Numbered from the stretch's first letter, positions 34,350 to 45,619 are shown. The stretch: 64,000 nt of DNA from Selaginella moellendorffii (GCF_000143415.4 NW_003314287.1:208203-272202); one strand, 5' to 3'. The notes: generated by a model from the letters alone, not told the origin. Translations and numbers: made by a program.

Positions 34350-34620
34350 GTTACAATGCTATATACTAATATTAGCTTAGTGGGATTTTAGTAACTGTCA
34401 GATTGGTTTCAATCCAAACCACCCACTCCTATATATAAACTAGGTTTTTAATATACACACTTTTGTATTTCATTTCCATATTCTATCCACCCATATTGGT
34501 AGAGATTAGGGGCAGTTTTGATTGTCCCTGAGGAGTGTTGGGATTTGGGATTTGGGATTCTAGTTTAAATATAGCTTTTGCATTGTCTAAATCTTCTGGG
34601 ATTGTGCGCTACTAAAATCC
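34350..34620 (-). repeat. Dispersed repeat G, inverted copy
   Basis: Contains CACTAATATTA-type, TACTAAAATCCCA-type and AACCACCCACTC-type segments in reverse order relative to 36590-36690 and 37555-37650. It directly precedes the subtilase fragment. Confidence 0.45.
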
Positions 34621-35250
34621 TATCGTCCCACCTGGAGTCCAGCGGCAATCAAATCAGCCATAGTAACAACAGGTAACTAAGTGACACATCTTTGTTTGTT
34701 CATGACACCCCAAAACAAAACAGGTTACTCCTTTGATAATCTTGAAGAACCTATAAAGAATTCATCGCTAGTTCCTGGACACCCTTTGACTATGGTGGAG
34801 GGCACGTAAATCCAAATGCTGCTGCACACCCTGGCCCAGTATATGACGCAGATGACCAAGACTACATTGGATATCTCTGCGGTCTGGGAAACAAACAGAC
34901 TGACCTTGAAATCCTCACGCAAACTTTCGTCAAGTGTCCCGACAATCCCATAGATCTCAACTATCCATCCATTTCCATCTCGGATTTGTGCCGCAGCAAA
35001 CTCGTGCATAGGTGAGTGACGAACGTGGATGATCACGCAGCGAACTACACGACCGGAGAGTGTGTCGGTGTCTGTTCATCAATCAGTTCTACGGTTCAAG
35101 CACAAGGACTAAAGCATTCGAGGTGATATTTAGAGTGGGGGACGACTCAAACATTGATCATTATGTTTTGGGAAGCTGATATGGAGCAATGGAAAGTATA
35201 CAGTCACAAGCCCCATCGCAGTCGAGATGTGCTTGGGTAATCCAATGTTC
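34594..35250 (+). pseudogene. Subtilase (S8 peptidase) C-terminal half, broken
   Basis: Plant subtilases are secreted serine proteases. The first piece (about 34594-34672) reads SYRPTWSPAAIKSAIVTT and ends at a GT donor. A 51-bp intron (34673-34723) follows. The next exon reads SFDNLEEPIKNSS, then after a frameshift near 34775 FDYGGGHVNPNAAAHPG, VYDADDQDYIGYLCGLG, CPDNPIDLNYPSISISD. It then has a TGA at 35013-35015, RVTNV-type wording, a further frameshift, and ends KLIWSNGKYTVTSPIAVE near 35225. This is the end of the catalytic domain plus the fibronectin-III-like domain. The catalytic D, H and S regions are absent; they occur in the separate fragment at 59930-61865, which stops where this one begins. 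Confidence 0.88.
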
Positions 35251-36420
35251 TCAATTGCTCTAATTAAGAGATTAATTACGAGCATAGGCTTCTAAACACA
35301 AACTTTCCTTACCAGCTAAATATTTTACTAATGAATCCTTATCAATGGGAGCAAATCTTAGCAAGAATTTTATTGCTAACTTGCAAATTCAAGCAATGTT
35401 CATGCTTCATAGCCATCTTATAAGATTGTGCAACACTGCAAAAAAGGTGTGGGGGTGCTTTTGTGGTGTTCATGAACTTTACTGGTAGGATATATGGATC
35501 AATTAGAGTTGTAAGCTCAATCACATGGTAGTGTTGCAATTAATTTTCACACAATTTTAATAATTTTGGAAGGTTTTAGTTAGAAGCATGAGACCACAAT
35601 AACACAGATGCAAATTGAAAACTTATCACTCTTAGTCCTTTAATCTTCAGTCTTGAGTACCCACATCCTTTTTGCCAATGCCAAACTATATTTGCTTGTC
35701 CAACTCACAAAGCATCATGCCATATCTGAGTATAAATATCAGAAGGCTAACCTGAAAGTTACCTTTGCATTATTGGCAAAAGTAGAGGGAGGTACAGCAT
35801 TGTCTTGCTTGCAAAGGAAGTTTGCAGCTGGGTGGCGCTTACAGGATGGAGCTCACAGCACCCGGCATAAACCTTGACCTGAGCTTGCACAGCATGCAGC
35901 GTTGATGAGCGGCCCAAAAACAAGAGATCACACCCATGATGTTTGCGGCAGTAGATCTCCCATGGGCAGCACTCCAGGATGCGAGCTCGCATGAGTGGCA
36001 CTCACAATGGAACTCGCAGCGCTCAGCAGCAGCAGCCCATGGGCGGCACTCCTAAGAATCCACAGCGCCCCTAGACAGGGCTCATAGCACCCATGGGAGT
36101 GGAGCTTGGAAGCTTGGAGTGCTGTAGACAGAGCTGACAAATGGGTTGAAAACCTTAGTAGTGTCAAATGCACAACAACTGAAATAGTGCCATGAGAGGA
36201 GCCAGCGCCCAAAAGCAAGAGCTCGCAGCTGCTCCCAGAGACACGGGAACTCGCAGCAGCCTCAATGGGCGGTGCTCCAGCAGTGTGGTTGGGCCACACG
36301 GCACCCAGAGACAGAGCTTGCTGAGCGGTGCTCTAGTGCCCATGGGCGGAGCTCATGGGTGGAGCTCACAGCACCGTATGGATGAGCAAGGATGAGTCAT
36401 ACGTGTAAGTTTTGATGATC
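35251..36420. other. Unassigned, with degenerate CATGGGCGG/GCTC-rich repeats
   Basis: 35850-36390 is GC-richer and contains many irregular copies of motifs such as GCTCACAGC, CCATGGGCGG and GGAGCTC. These give open frames on both strands but no recognisable domain. A decayed minisatellite is the simplest reading. Confidence 0.4.
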
Positions 36421-36700
36421 ATCTTTCTAGATCATGTTTTAAAGTAATTAGAATCTAAACTCTAGGCTTCAACATAATGTTTAATGCTTTATGAGTTATA
36501 AATATGATTTAAATTAGTTTAAAGGGAATAAATGGATTAAAAAATGTGAATGCATAAAATATAGAAAAGGAATACACATATCAATTGACCCAAAAACCCT
36601 AGTTTATATACAAGAGTGAGTGGTTTAGATTGAAATTAATCTAACAGCTACTAAAATCCCATTACACTAATATTAATATCCAGTATTATGAGTTTCCCAT
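36420..36700 (+). repeat. Dispersed repeat G
   Basis: AAAAACCCTAGTTTATAT, TACTAAAATCCCATTACACT and AATATTAATAT recur in the same order at 37560-37650. No coding. Confidence 0.5.
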
Positions 36701-36721
36701 GTGGCTCCAAGGGACGGCATT

Positions 36722-36990
36722 ACAGTGGTACAATGGTTTAAGTGTAGCCACTTATAAGGATTAGAGTGTTTTCCTAGACATTTTCAAATACACATTAGGA
36801 CATGTTGACGATTGTGAGAATGCCTTCTAACGATTGCATCACTAACTCAAATGGTCCTTGATGAAAATAATACAATTGTTAGAAGGTATCATCACAATTG
36901 TTAGCATGTTCAAATGCACATTTGAAGATATCTAGGAGAACACTCTAATCCTCATGAGTGGCTACACTCAAACCATTGTATTACTGCAAC
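36722..36990. mobile_element. Foldback hairpin (MITE-like)
   Basis: Two arms of about 110 bp (about 36728-36838 and 36868-36985) are imperfect reverse complements, for example ACAATGGTTTAAGTGTAGCC against GGCTACACTCAAACCATTGT. They are separated by a short loop. Terminal and target sequences are too degenerate to name a superfamily. Confidence 0.7.
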
Positions 36991-37279
36991 ACCATTCTTT
37001 GGAGATATGTGGGAAATTCACACAAACATCAAGCATCATCCTAAGAATGATATATAGCAATCACCATGAAGTGATCAAACCAATAGTATATATCATCCCC
37101 AGAATTCTTGTGAAAGAACTTTGGCTGAACGTGAAGATTAGCACCAAGAGCAGGAGTTATACCACATGCCATAAATGTTGCCATTAACTGAGTTTTGTTG
37201 TTCAATTGCAATCGCATAGCATTAAGCAATTGCATCAATTGCTGCTCCAAAGTCAAAAGAGGAGGAAATTGCTGATCTA

Positions 37280-37660
37280 CCATGAAAATGAATGAAAAGG
37301 AAAGATCAAAAAAAGAGAAATGAAAAAAAACTAAAAGAAAAAAGAGATCTAAACAATGAAAAAGTTAAATTTAAACCAAAATCCTAAAAGAAAAAAACAA
37401 AAGAAAGGAAATGGAAAAAAAATTAAATCTAGACAATACAAAGTTAGATTTAAACAAAAATCCCAAATCCAAGCACTCCTTAGGGACACCTCACCTCCAC
37501 TAAAATGAGTGTATGGAATATAAAAAGAGAATACAGAAAATGTGCATATTAATTAGCCCAAAAACCCTAGTTTATGTGGTCTAGATTAAAACCAATCCAA
37601 TGGTTGCTAAAATCCTGATACACTAATATTAATATACAGCATCATGACCTCACACTTGAA
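37280..37660 (+). repeat. Dispersed repeat G with A-rich tract
   Basis: An A-rich stretch (37290-37440) is followed by the ATCCCAAATCC, CTCACCTCCAC, AAAACCCTAGTTTAT and CACTAATATTAATATAC order shared with 33880-34025 and 36590-36690. Confidence 0.5.
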
Positions 37661-37719
37661 TATTTTAAATATCTTTTACATTTCTATTTTCTTAGGGTTC
37701 TTAGTGTTAGAGCTTGATA

Positions 37720-38640
37720 AGGCTATGGATTTTCACTGGTTCCAGTTGCATGGCAGGACAATCTTTGGCATGTGCCTTCCTCTCTACAATGGGAAGCTCG
37801 AATTGCTTGCTGCTTCGAGTTGGATCCGGCAAAGCTCTCCTTCCGAGTTATGGTGCCAAAATACGAATCAGACAACAAAGACGATGATGAGTACGATCTA
37901 AAATTCCATCCTCTTGCAATTGATTGCACAACAGGCCTGTCTCGCTCGTCTCGTCACAAATGTCCTCCTCGTTAGTCTCAGATGCCAAGACCAAGCGGCC
38001 GCTGTGATCCACGGGCCATCTCCACAAGAAATCTCCCCGCTTGGCTGTCGAGATTGTTGCGGACTTGCAGGGGTCTTCTTCCGGTGGAGTCGGTCTTGTG
38101 CCACCAGTTCATGTTCATGCTCCACAAAGAGCTTGGCATCATTGGGTTCGTGCATAAGGTTTCCAGGGACAAGAAATTGAGTGAGCTCACCTGACACGAG
38201 CCTGAGCCCATGGAGGAGGACTTTTACATCGACCGCCACCTTTCTCGTGAGCAAAGTGACGAGCTCTTGTGTGGGATTTTCGAGGTTACCGTGCCACACT
38301 CGTACCGATGGCTGCAGCTGGAGGAGATCGACGGGGGCATGAGAACTTTGCGAGTGCAGAGGGTGAACCTGGACGTGGAGGTGAGGACCAAAAGCTCGGC
38401 TGTTCTTGTTTGTAGGAAGTCTGGCGATGCTGTTCTTGGCATTGACGTCGTGAGCCATTTCAGCCAGTTGAGTTTGAGGAGGTGCGAAGTGGAGTTTTAC
38501 TCGTGGGCGAGCTCGTCCAAGCTCCCTTTTGTGCAGTTTATCACTGATTTCAGAAGCGGGGCCGTGCTTTTCTACTGCACTTTCATGCAGGCGAGATCAA
38601 TGTGCCGCGAGACGATGTCGGTCGGCACCATGATATAGCT
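37720..38640 (+). pseudogene. Unrecognised decayed gene, copy 1
   Basis: GC-richer, plant-like coding sequence broken into frames: 37772-37975 (ELDPAKLSFRVMVPKYES then an acidic run), 37982-38194 (VLCHQFMFMLHKELGIIG) and 38210-38638, 142 codons with RVQRVNLDVEVRTKSS, AVLGIDVVSHFSQLSLRRCE and VEFYSWASSSK. The last part is homologous to 62840-63080, so both derive from one host gene. I do not recognise the family. A faint likeness to the CEVD-containing end of the Rad9 clamp domain is too weak to name it. The TAG at its end may be a nonsense change, as coding-like sequence (LPDSESELEWWLLAL) continues in frame. Confidence 0.5.
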
Positions 38641-38869
38641 GCTACAGCTCTTTAGCGCAACGTTGCCCGATTCGGAGTCGGAGCTGGAGTGGTGGCTGCT
38701 GGCGTTGGTGAGATCTTTCAACTTTGTATACACTGGTGTTCTTACTTTTTGAGACCAAGGAACAAAGAGCATTCCAGTCTGCAAGCTGTGAAACTGCTTT
38801 GAAAAGAGAAACAGATTAAAGATTTTTACAAGGTGACTACTTCGGATGCAAAGGGGTCAAAAAGCATAG

Positions 38870-41059
38870 ACAGGGTTGTCATCATTCCGGCAAGCTTGGA
38901 CACTACAAGGCTGATTGTCCACAGCTGAAGAACAAGTAGTAGGGCCTGAAAAATGGCACTAACAGTAAGTTAGATACTAAAAAGTTGCAAACTTTACAGC
39001 GTGAGGCTGATAGGGACGACCATTTTGGTTGGAGAAAAAGGCTTTTGATCATTGCTCATCAACTCAACTGTGTGTGGAACAAGATGGAGTTCGAGGATAC
39101 TCGTGAATTAGCTTTAATTCTGAAGAGCATGTTCCATGGCGGTCTAGTGCAGATTTTATTCGATAGTGGGAGCGATGACAACTTTGTTTTGGCAAAGTTT
39201 GTTGCGGAGCATAGCCTAGTCACACAAGAAGTAATTCCATACAGTGGAAGGTGTAGCTACCTCTACTCAGCATTTTGATGTTTGTGTCGAAGGGCTGGAA
39301 GTGTTGGTTGGCAAAACCACACTTGTGGAGATTTTTTATCTTGTGGATATCCATCATGTGGATTTCATTCTTGGAATGCCATGGTTGGTGAAGGTGGATC
39401 CAGAGATAAAGCGGAGTATTAAGCATATCTCGTTGAAGTACAGTGGTGTTAAAGATGTGTGGTTTGGAGAGGGAGTTCAACTTTTAATTGTTATGCTCCT
39501 TATCACATCTTTGAAGCAAGTTTGTCGTAATGGAAAAGCACTTTCGAGTTATTTGCTGTTTGTTTGTGACTTGGGGACTAAGGCACGTGTGGGGGAGAAG
39601 CAGCAGTACATGATGTACTCAGCGAGTTTTTTGATGTTTTTCCATTTGAACTTCCTCATGGGTTGCCTCTATTACGAGATGTGGAGCATGGGATTATGTT
39701 GGAGCCAGGGACATGGCCAATTTACCGGTATCCATTTCGGTTAAGTTATGTGGAAGAGCAAGAAGTTCAATGACAAGTCAAAGAGTTACTTGAGTTTGGA
39801 TTTATTCAACTAAGTAAGTCTTCATTTGGTGCTCCAATCTTGCTTATGAGGAAGAAGGACGATTCAATGCAGATATGTATTGACTACTGTGCCTTGAACA
39901 AGAAGACATTGAAGGATAAGATGCCAATGCCACGTGTCATGTGTGGATGATATCCTAGACAAGCTTGGTAAAGCACAGAGTGTTTACCAAGATTGATTGC
40001 GATTGATGATGCATCTATCTCTAAGACAACATTCAACACAAGCTTTGGGCATTTTGAGTTTACAATTATGCTATTTGGTTTGACAAATGCACCAGCCATA
40101 TTTACTCAGTTGATGACAAAGGTATTTAAGCTTTATCTTTATGAGTTTGTGGAGATTTTCTTGGATGATATTCTTGTTTTCAGCAAAAATATAGAGGAGC
40201 ATAAAATGCATTTACGCAAGGTTATTTTGTTACTCTATGATAATAAACTTTATGCGAAGAAGAACAAATGTGAATTTGGGAAGTTGGAGGTGGAATATCT
40301 AGGCTATATTGTGACATCTAAAGGTGTCAAAACAGATCTAAGGAAGGTGGCTGTGGTGGAGAACTGGCCTACACCAACTTCAGTGGCCAAGTTATGCAGC
40401 TTTCTTGGTATAGCTAGTTACTACTAACATTTCTAGCATAAGTTTGTGGAGGTGGTGATTCTTTTGACACAGTTGTTGTGCAAGAATATGCCATTTGAGT
40501 GGAAGAAGCCACAAGATGAGAGTTTTGTGGCACTGAAACAATTGTTGAGCAAAGCTCTAGTGCTTCAGATTACTGATCCATCGAAACCTTATGAGGTGAC
40601 ATATGATGTGAGTGGTTATGCACTGGGAGGAGTTCTCATGCAAGAGGGGCAGCCTATTGCATATGAGAGTTGAACTTTGAATCCCATGGAGTAACGTTAT
40701 TCCACATATGAGCAAGAGTTATTCTCTATTATTCATGCTTTGCAGACGTGGTGGCACTATCTTTATAGTGTAGTGTTTGTGGTGTTGACAGATAACAAAC
40801 CACTTGTGTATCTTTTTCACACAGAAGGAGTTGAACACTAGGCAAGTTCGTTGGATGGTTAAACTCATGAAGTTTGTGGAGTTTCCTATTGAGCATCGTT
40901 CGGGAAAATCAAATATGGTGGCAGATGCTTTATTTTGTGTTCGTCATGTGACAATGTTACAAACATGGTTTTGTCATCATTTGAGTAAGGTGGTCAGCGA
41001 GTTTAGGTAGTTGCTTGAGCGTGCTCAAGCTCAAGATGCTGAAGTGGCCTCTTTGTGAT
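38870..41059 (+). pseudogene. Gypsy F, 5' part: zinc knuckle, protease, RT, RNase H
   Basis: Plus strand. A nucleocapsid-like knuckle CHHSGKLGHYKADC lies near 38885 (second Cys replaced by Ser). The protease has FDSGSDDNFV at about 39160-39190 and then VDFILGMPWLVKVDPEI. RT is broken, with KTTFNTSFGHFEFTIMLFGL, catalytic FLDD and EYLGYIVTSKGV in 39993-40427. RNase H follows at 40446-41010 and ends HRSGKSNMVADAL. Several stops and frame changes make it dead. The frame is cut at 41059 by the composite insertion and resumes with integrase at about 44350. Confidence 0.88.
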
Positions 41060-41277
41060 TGTTAGGCACCAAGTTAGAAGGATAAAGAAAGAGCCCTGTA
41101 ATAAAATGATAACCCCTTTAGCTAGTTGGCTGAGGGTGTAAGGGATAGGATCCTAACATTGGTATCAGAGAAATGTCAGGATCTTATCCTTTACACCCTA
41201 AGCCAATTGGTTAAAGGGGTGATCACTTTATTATAGGGCCTTTTCTTTATCCTATTATCCTAACATGATATCTAACA
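41060..41277. repeat. Left palindrome (LTR-like half, primer site, inverted half)
   Basis: 218 bp with arms of about 100 bp around TGGTATCAGAGA (41160-41171). The outer edge is TGTTAG and the inner edge CTAACA, so the whole palindrome also has TG...CA ends. Confidence 0.8.
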
Positions 41278-41461
41278 ATCCTCCCTCGTTAGGGAATGAT
41301 CATCTGCAATCATAGTTAGGCCACCCTTTGGTCACCATGGTCCTTCTCTTAGGGTCTACCAAATCTTGCTTCTCCCTCTAGATCCACCATCTTGAATATT
41401 CCTTTAGAATATTCTTACCCCACTTGTCAGTCATGAGAATCAAATTGGGCTCCAATACCAA

Positions 41462-41694
41462 TGTTATGATCTGGTGCAAAAAGACAGAAATCTAGTCTTC
41501 CTAGACTACCCTACGCCTCCTTTTAAGGTTCCTCACCACCAAACCACCCCCGAGCTACCTCAAAAGCTCCACTGCGTTGCCACTCCACTGTGAGCTCTAG
41601 GGTAGGTTAAGTCCCTTACCCTAACATGCTTTAATATACCCTTGAGCGTCCCTTTGACCAATATTGACCATGTGGTCAAAGCTAATGCTTAACA
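41462..41694 (-). repeat. LTR F (233 bp) flanked by both a purine tract and a primer site
   Basis: On the minus strand TGTTAAGCATTAGC...GATCATAACA. It is preceded by a purine tract (TTGGGGGGGAAGAAT, complement of 41695-41709) and followed after 1 nt by TGGTATTGGAGC (41460-41449), a decayed tRNA-iMet site. It matches the 3' LTR of plus-strand Gypsy F at 45620-45850. Confidence 0.78.
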
Positions 41695-41799
41695 ATTCTT
41701 CCCCCCCCAACAATGTTCTTGTCCCAAGGACAAATTGTACTGGTGATCACCCTTTTTGGGGAACCTTGTTCAATCTCCTAGTCCATCTTCCATAGCCGT

Positions 41800-43069
41800 A
41801 TACATTAAGGAGGCATTGGGCCTATCACTTCAAGATAATACACCTTTCAACTGGCTGACATAAAATACCAGATGAATTTCCACTCTAGCTGATAGCCGCA
41901 CTTGATAAGCCACTTTACCAATACGCTCCAACACTTCATATGGATTAGCATATCGATGGGAAAGTTTATCACTCTTCCCTGTCCGTAAAGGCACCAAGGT
42001 GTTCTGCCGCTCAATTGACGGAAAGATCATTCGCACGAAGACAAGATCACCCACCTTATATTCCCGGAATTAGCAATGCTCATTAGCAAACTTCTTTGCT
42101 CTATCTTGAGTTGCTTGCACACACCAGAATCTTATCAAATTCTGTGGCCAGATCAGTTGCCTCAGAATCGGTTTCACTGTATTGGCTATTGTTGTAAACA
42201 AATTGCACCAATGGATAGATCCCACTGTCCTTGCCTTTGACCAATGCTACAATGTAGCATATCCTCCACCACCTAATTCATACACTCAATTTGCCCATCT
42301 GTCTGAGGATGATCTCCACTCAAGAGTTTTAAAGTCATTTGCATAGCCTTTGCAAAGCTCTTCCAAAGTCCACTTGTGAACTTTGAATCTTGATCATCCT
42401 TTGGCAAACCAAAATCAGGAAAAACCTTCTCCAAGTAGACTGCAGCCAAGTCTGAGGCAGTGATAGTCTTCTGAAGAGCCAATAACCGCACATACTTTGT
42501 CAACTGATCCACTATGACCCATATTGCTCCTTTTGCCTCTGTGTTTGTGGCAAACAAGTGATGAAGTCTATAAAAATACTACACCAATGGCTTTGAGGAA
42601 TAGTTAAAGGTTGCAAAAGTCCCCTTGGCTTCTCCTATGGCACCTTAACCCGCTGACAGAGCTCACATGATTTACAATACTCAAGGATATCAGCTTTCAT
42701 ATTCCTCCAATTAAAATTGCGCTTAATCAACTTATATGTCTTTTTCCCCCTAAAATGACTGGCCTCTAGATGATTATGATAGTGGGATAAAACTTGAGTA
42801 ATTAACGCATCCACCTGTGGCAAATATACATGACCATTGTAGTAGAGAATCCCATCCACCAATAAAAAAGAGGCTTCCATTTGGTCTCGCAAAGAGGCCA
42901 CTTCAGTATTTTGAGTTTGAGCATGCTTAACCAACTGCTCAAACTTGTTGACCACCTTACTCAAATGATGACAAAACTATGTTTGTAATGCTGTCACATG
43001 ACAAACACAAGAAGCATCTGCCACTACATTTGATTTTCCCGAACGATGTGCAATAGGAAACTCCCAAAA
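41800..43069 (-). pseudogene. Gypsy F integrase fragment, minus copy
   Basis: Minus frames: 42635-42964 (VDGILYYNGHVYLPQVDALI, then NFNWRNMKADILEYCKSC, integrase zinc-binding region), 42273-42557 (WVIVDQLTKYVRLLA, DSKFTSGLWKSF, SGDHPQTDGQIE, catalytic core, partly deleted) and 41830-42054 (C-terminal GDLVFVRMIFPS). It parallels 44355-45510 on the other strand. It is broken by stops and by TRIM-2. Confidence 0.85.
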
Positions 43070-43743
43070 TGTAGTGCATGTGATCATGGGATGAGATTTA
43101 GATATATTGTCACTGTGGATTCTTGGAACCTTGGGGGATAAATGGAGATAAAATAGCCACTAAGGGCTCTTTCATAAAGTAATTGCCCCTTTTCCAGTTG
43201 GTTTAAGGAGAGAGAGATAGAGTGCGCTACATGTGATATCGGAGCAAATGGCACATGTTCGATTCCCATTAATTAGTGGCTATTTAAAAATATAATATAC
43301 CATTGAACAAAGTATATTCCTACCCCTAAATTTGAAATCGTATGTATTGGGCATCCATGCGTACGTCCTTCCTCTTGGTGGAACATCCACGAACGAAGGT
43401 ATCCACCGTGGGACTGCGGTACGGGTGGATGATTAGTTCTCTTACATGGAATAGCTGGTCTACACAATAGAAGGATTAGTAGATTCAGTGCGGAAATGGA
43501 GGTGTTAGTTCCCCTTGGCTCAATAGGGGTTGTTAGTCAATAGTCAATGAGGACATTAACATCTATGAAGGGGGGGTGAGTGCATCACATGTGATCATGG
43601 GATGAGATTTAGATATATTGTCACCGTGGATCCTTGGAACCTTTGGGGACAAATGGGGATAAAATAGCCACTAAGGGCTCTCTCATAAAGCAATTGCCCT
43701 TTTTCCAGTTGGTTTAAGAGGAGAGAGATAGGGTGTGCTACAC
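43070..43743 (+). mobile_element. TRIM-2: miniature LTR retrotransposon
   Basis: 5' LTR 43070-43231 and 3' LTR about 43579-43743. Primer site TGATATCGGAGC at 43234-43245 (decayed) and G-rich tract at about 43570-43578. It lies inside the minus-strand Gypsy F fragment between CAAAA and CTAAA, a probable 5-bp target duplication with one change. Unlike TRIM-1, neither LTR has the 5S-like segment. Confidence 0.85.
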
Positions 43744-43960
43744 TAAACTTTATGAGTTTGACAATCCAATGAGCTTGCTTAGTGTTCAACTACTTTTGTG
43801 TGAAAAGATACACAAGTGGTTTGTGATCCCTTAACACCATGAACACTACACCATAAAGATAGTGCCGCCACGTCCGTAAAGCATGAACAATAGAGAGTAA
43901 CTCTTGCTCATATGTGGAATAGCGTTGCTCCATAGGATTCAAAGTTTGATTCTCGTGGCT
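43744..43960 (-). pseudogene. Gypsy F RNase H fragment, minus copy
   Basis: The minus strand reads NPMEQRYSTYEQELLSIVHA and then RTWRHYLYGVVFMVL and HKPLVYLFTQK, followed across TRIM-2 by the integrase fragment. It parallels 40680-40900 on the plus strand. It is truncated at about 43960, where the inverted arm begins. Confidence 0.8.
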
Positions 43961-44112
43961 AACAAATGAGGTAAGAATATTCTAAAGGAATATTCAACAT
44001 GGTGAACCTAGAGGGAGAACCAAGATTTGGTAGACCCTAAAAGAAAGACCATAGTGACCAAAGGGTGGCTTAAGTATGATCGCAAACAATCATTCCCTAA
44101 CAAGGGGAGGAT

Positions 44113-44325
44113 TGTTAGACACTAGGTCAGGATAATAGGATAAAGAAAGGGCTCTACAATAAAATGATCACCCCTTTAATCAGTTGGCTTAGGGTGTAAG
44201 GGATAGAATCCTAACATTCGTATCAGAGAAATGTTACGATCCTATCCCCTACCCTAATCTAACTGACTAAAGGGGTGATCATTTGATTTCAAAGCCTTTT
44301 CTATAATTCTTCACAAAGAACTTTT
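44113..44325. repeat. Right palindrome
   Basis: The left arm 44113-44216 starts TGTTAGACAC. The loop contains TCGTATCAGAGA. The right arm is complementary up to AAAGGGGTGATCATTT and then degenerates, so its outer edge is eroded. Confidence 0.75.
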
Positions 44326-44349
44326 GCTTCTTTAACCCCTTTGCCCCTT

Positions 44350-45510
44350 TCTCATTGGTGGATGGGATTCTCTACTACAATGGCCATGTATATTTGCCAC
44401 AGGTGGATATGTTAATTACTCAAGTTTTATTCCACTATCATGATCGTCCAAAGGCTGGTCATTTTGGGGGGAAGAAGAAATATGAGTTGATTAAACACAA
44501 TTTTAATTGGAGGAATATGAAGGCTAATCCTCAAGTATTGTAAATCATGTGAGCTCTGTCAGCGGGTTAAGGTGCCACAGGAGAAGTCAGGGGGACTTTT
44601 GCAACCTTTACCTATTCCTCAAAGCCGTTGGTGTAGTATCTCTATGGACTTCATCACTTGTTTGCCACGAACACAAAGGCAAAAGGAGCAAGTATGGATT
44701 ATAGTGGATCAGTTGACAAAGTATGTGCGGTTATTGGCTCTTTAGAAGATTGTCACTACCTCAGACTTGGTTGCAGTCTACTTGGAAAAGGTTTTTCTTG
44801 ATTTTGGTTTGCCAGAGGACATCATTAGTGATCGAGATTCAAAGTTCACAAGTGGATTTTGGAAGAGCTTTGCGAAGGCTATGCAAGTGACTTTGAAACT
44901 CTCGAGTGGAGATCATCCTCAGATGGATGGGCAAATCGAGCGTGTGAATCAGGTGGTGGAGGATATGTTACGTTGTAGCGTTGGTCAAAGGCAAGGACAG
45001 TGGGATTTATATTTTCTGTTGGTGCAATTTGTTTACAACAATAGCCAACACAGTGGAACCAAGTTAAGTCCTTACTTTGTCATGTTTGGAAGGCAACTCT
45101 GAATAGCAGTGGAGTTGGGATTGCATTTGAGTAAGGACGTTCAAGATAAGCTTGATTCTGATGCAACTGATTTGGCCACAGAACTTGATAAGATTCTGGT
45201 GGTGTGAAAAAGGAATTTGCAGGTAGCTCAAGATAGAGTAGAGAAGTTTGCTAATGAGCATCACCAATTCCGGGAATATAAGGTGGGTGATCTCGTCTTC
45301 GTGCGAGTGATCTTTCCATCAAGTGAGTGGCGGAACACCTTGGTGCCTTTATAGACAGGGAAGAGTAATACACTTTCCCATCGATATGCTGGTCCATATG
45401 AAGTGTTAGAGCACTTTGGTAAAGTGGCTTATCGGGTGCAACTGCCAGTTGGGGTGAAAATTCATCCAGTATTTTATGTCATCCAGTTGAAAGGTGTACT
45501 ATCTTAGAGT
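44350..45510 (+). pseudogene. Gypsy F, 3' part: integrase
   Basis: Continues the element interrupted at 41059. Frame 44355-44543 is the zinc-binding region (VDGILYYNGHVYLPQVDMLI). Frame 44767-45102 is the core with DSKFTSGFWKSFAKAMQV and SSGDHPQMDGQIERVNQVVE. 45230-45500 encodes the C-terminal region (KVGDLVFVRVIFPSS, then [14 protein letters not shown]). Stops occur (for example in ALXKIVTT near 44740), so it is inactive. No chromodomain is seen. Confidence 0.85.
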
Positions 45511-45619
45511 GATGGGCCCAATGCCTCCTTGATGTATACGGTTATGGAAGATGGACCAAGAGTTTGAGTAGGGTTCCTTAGAAAAGGTGATCACTAGTAC
45601 AATTTACTTTGTTGGGGGG

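Larger units (their letters stand above)
41060..44325. mobile_element. 3.3-kb composite insertion with inverted, palindromic ends
   Basis: Interrupts Gypsy F. Each end has a palindrome made of an LTR-like half (TGTTAG...CCTAACA), a primer-like TGGTATCAGAGA or TCGTATCAGAGA at the loop, and the half again inverted (41060-41277; 44113 to about 44325). Just inside each palindrome is a purine tract (AACAAGGGGAGGAT before 44113; its complement after 41277), followed by about 150 bp that is inverted between the two sides (41280-41430 against 43965-44112). The core holds a minus-strand Gypsy F fragment and TRIM-2. Confidence 0.75.

Noticed and set aside
34027-34369. Tyr/Ile-rich ORFs
   Set aside because: Translation of the CATA/TA microsatellite.
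38210-38638. Naming the 142-codon frame as a Rad9-type clamp protein
   Set aside because: Similarity is limited to a CEV-type segment and overall pattern, too weak without a profile search.
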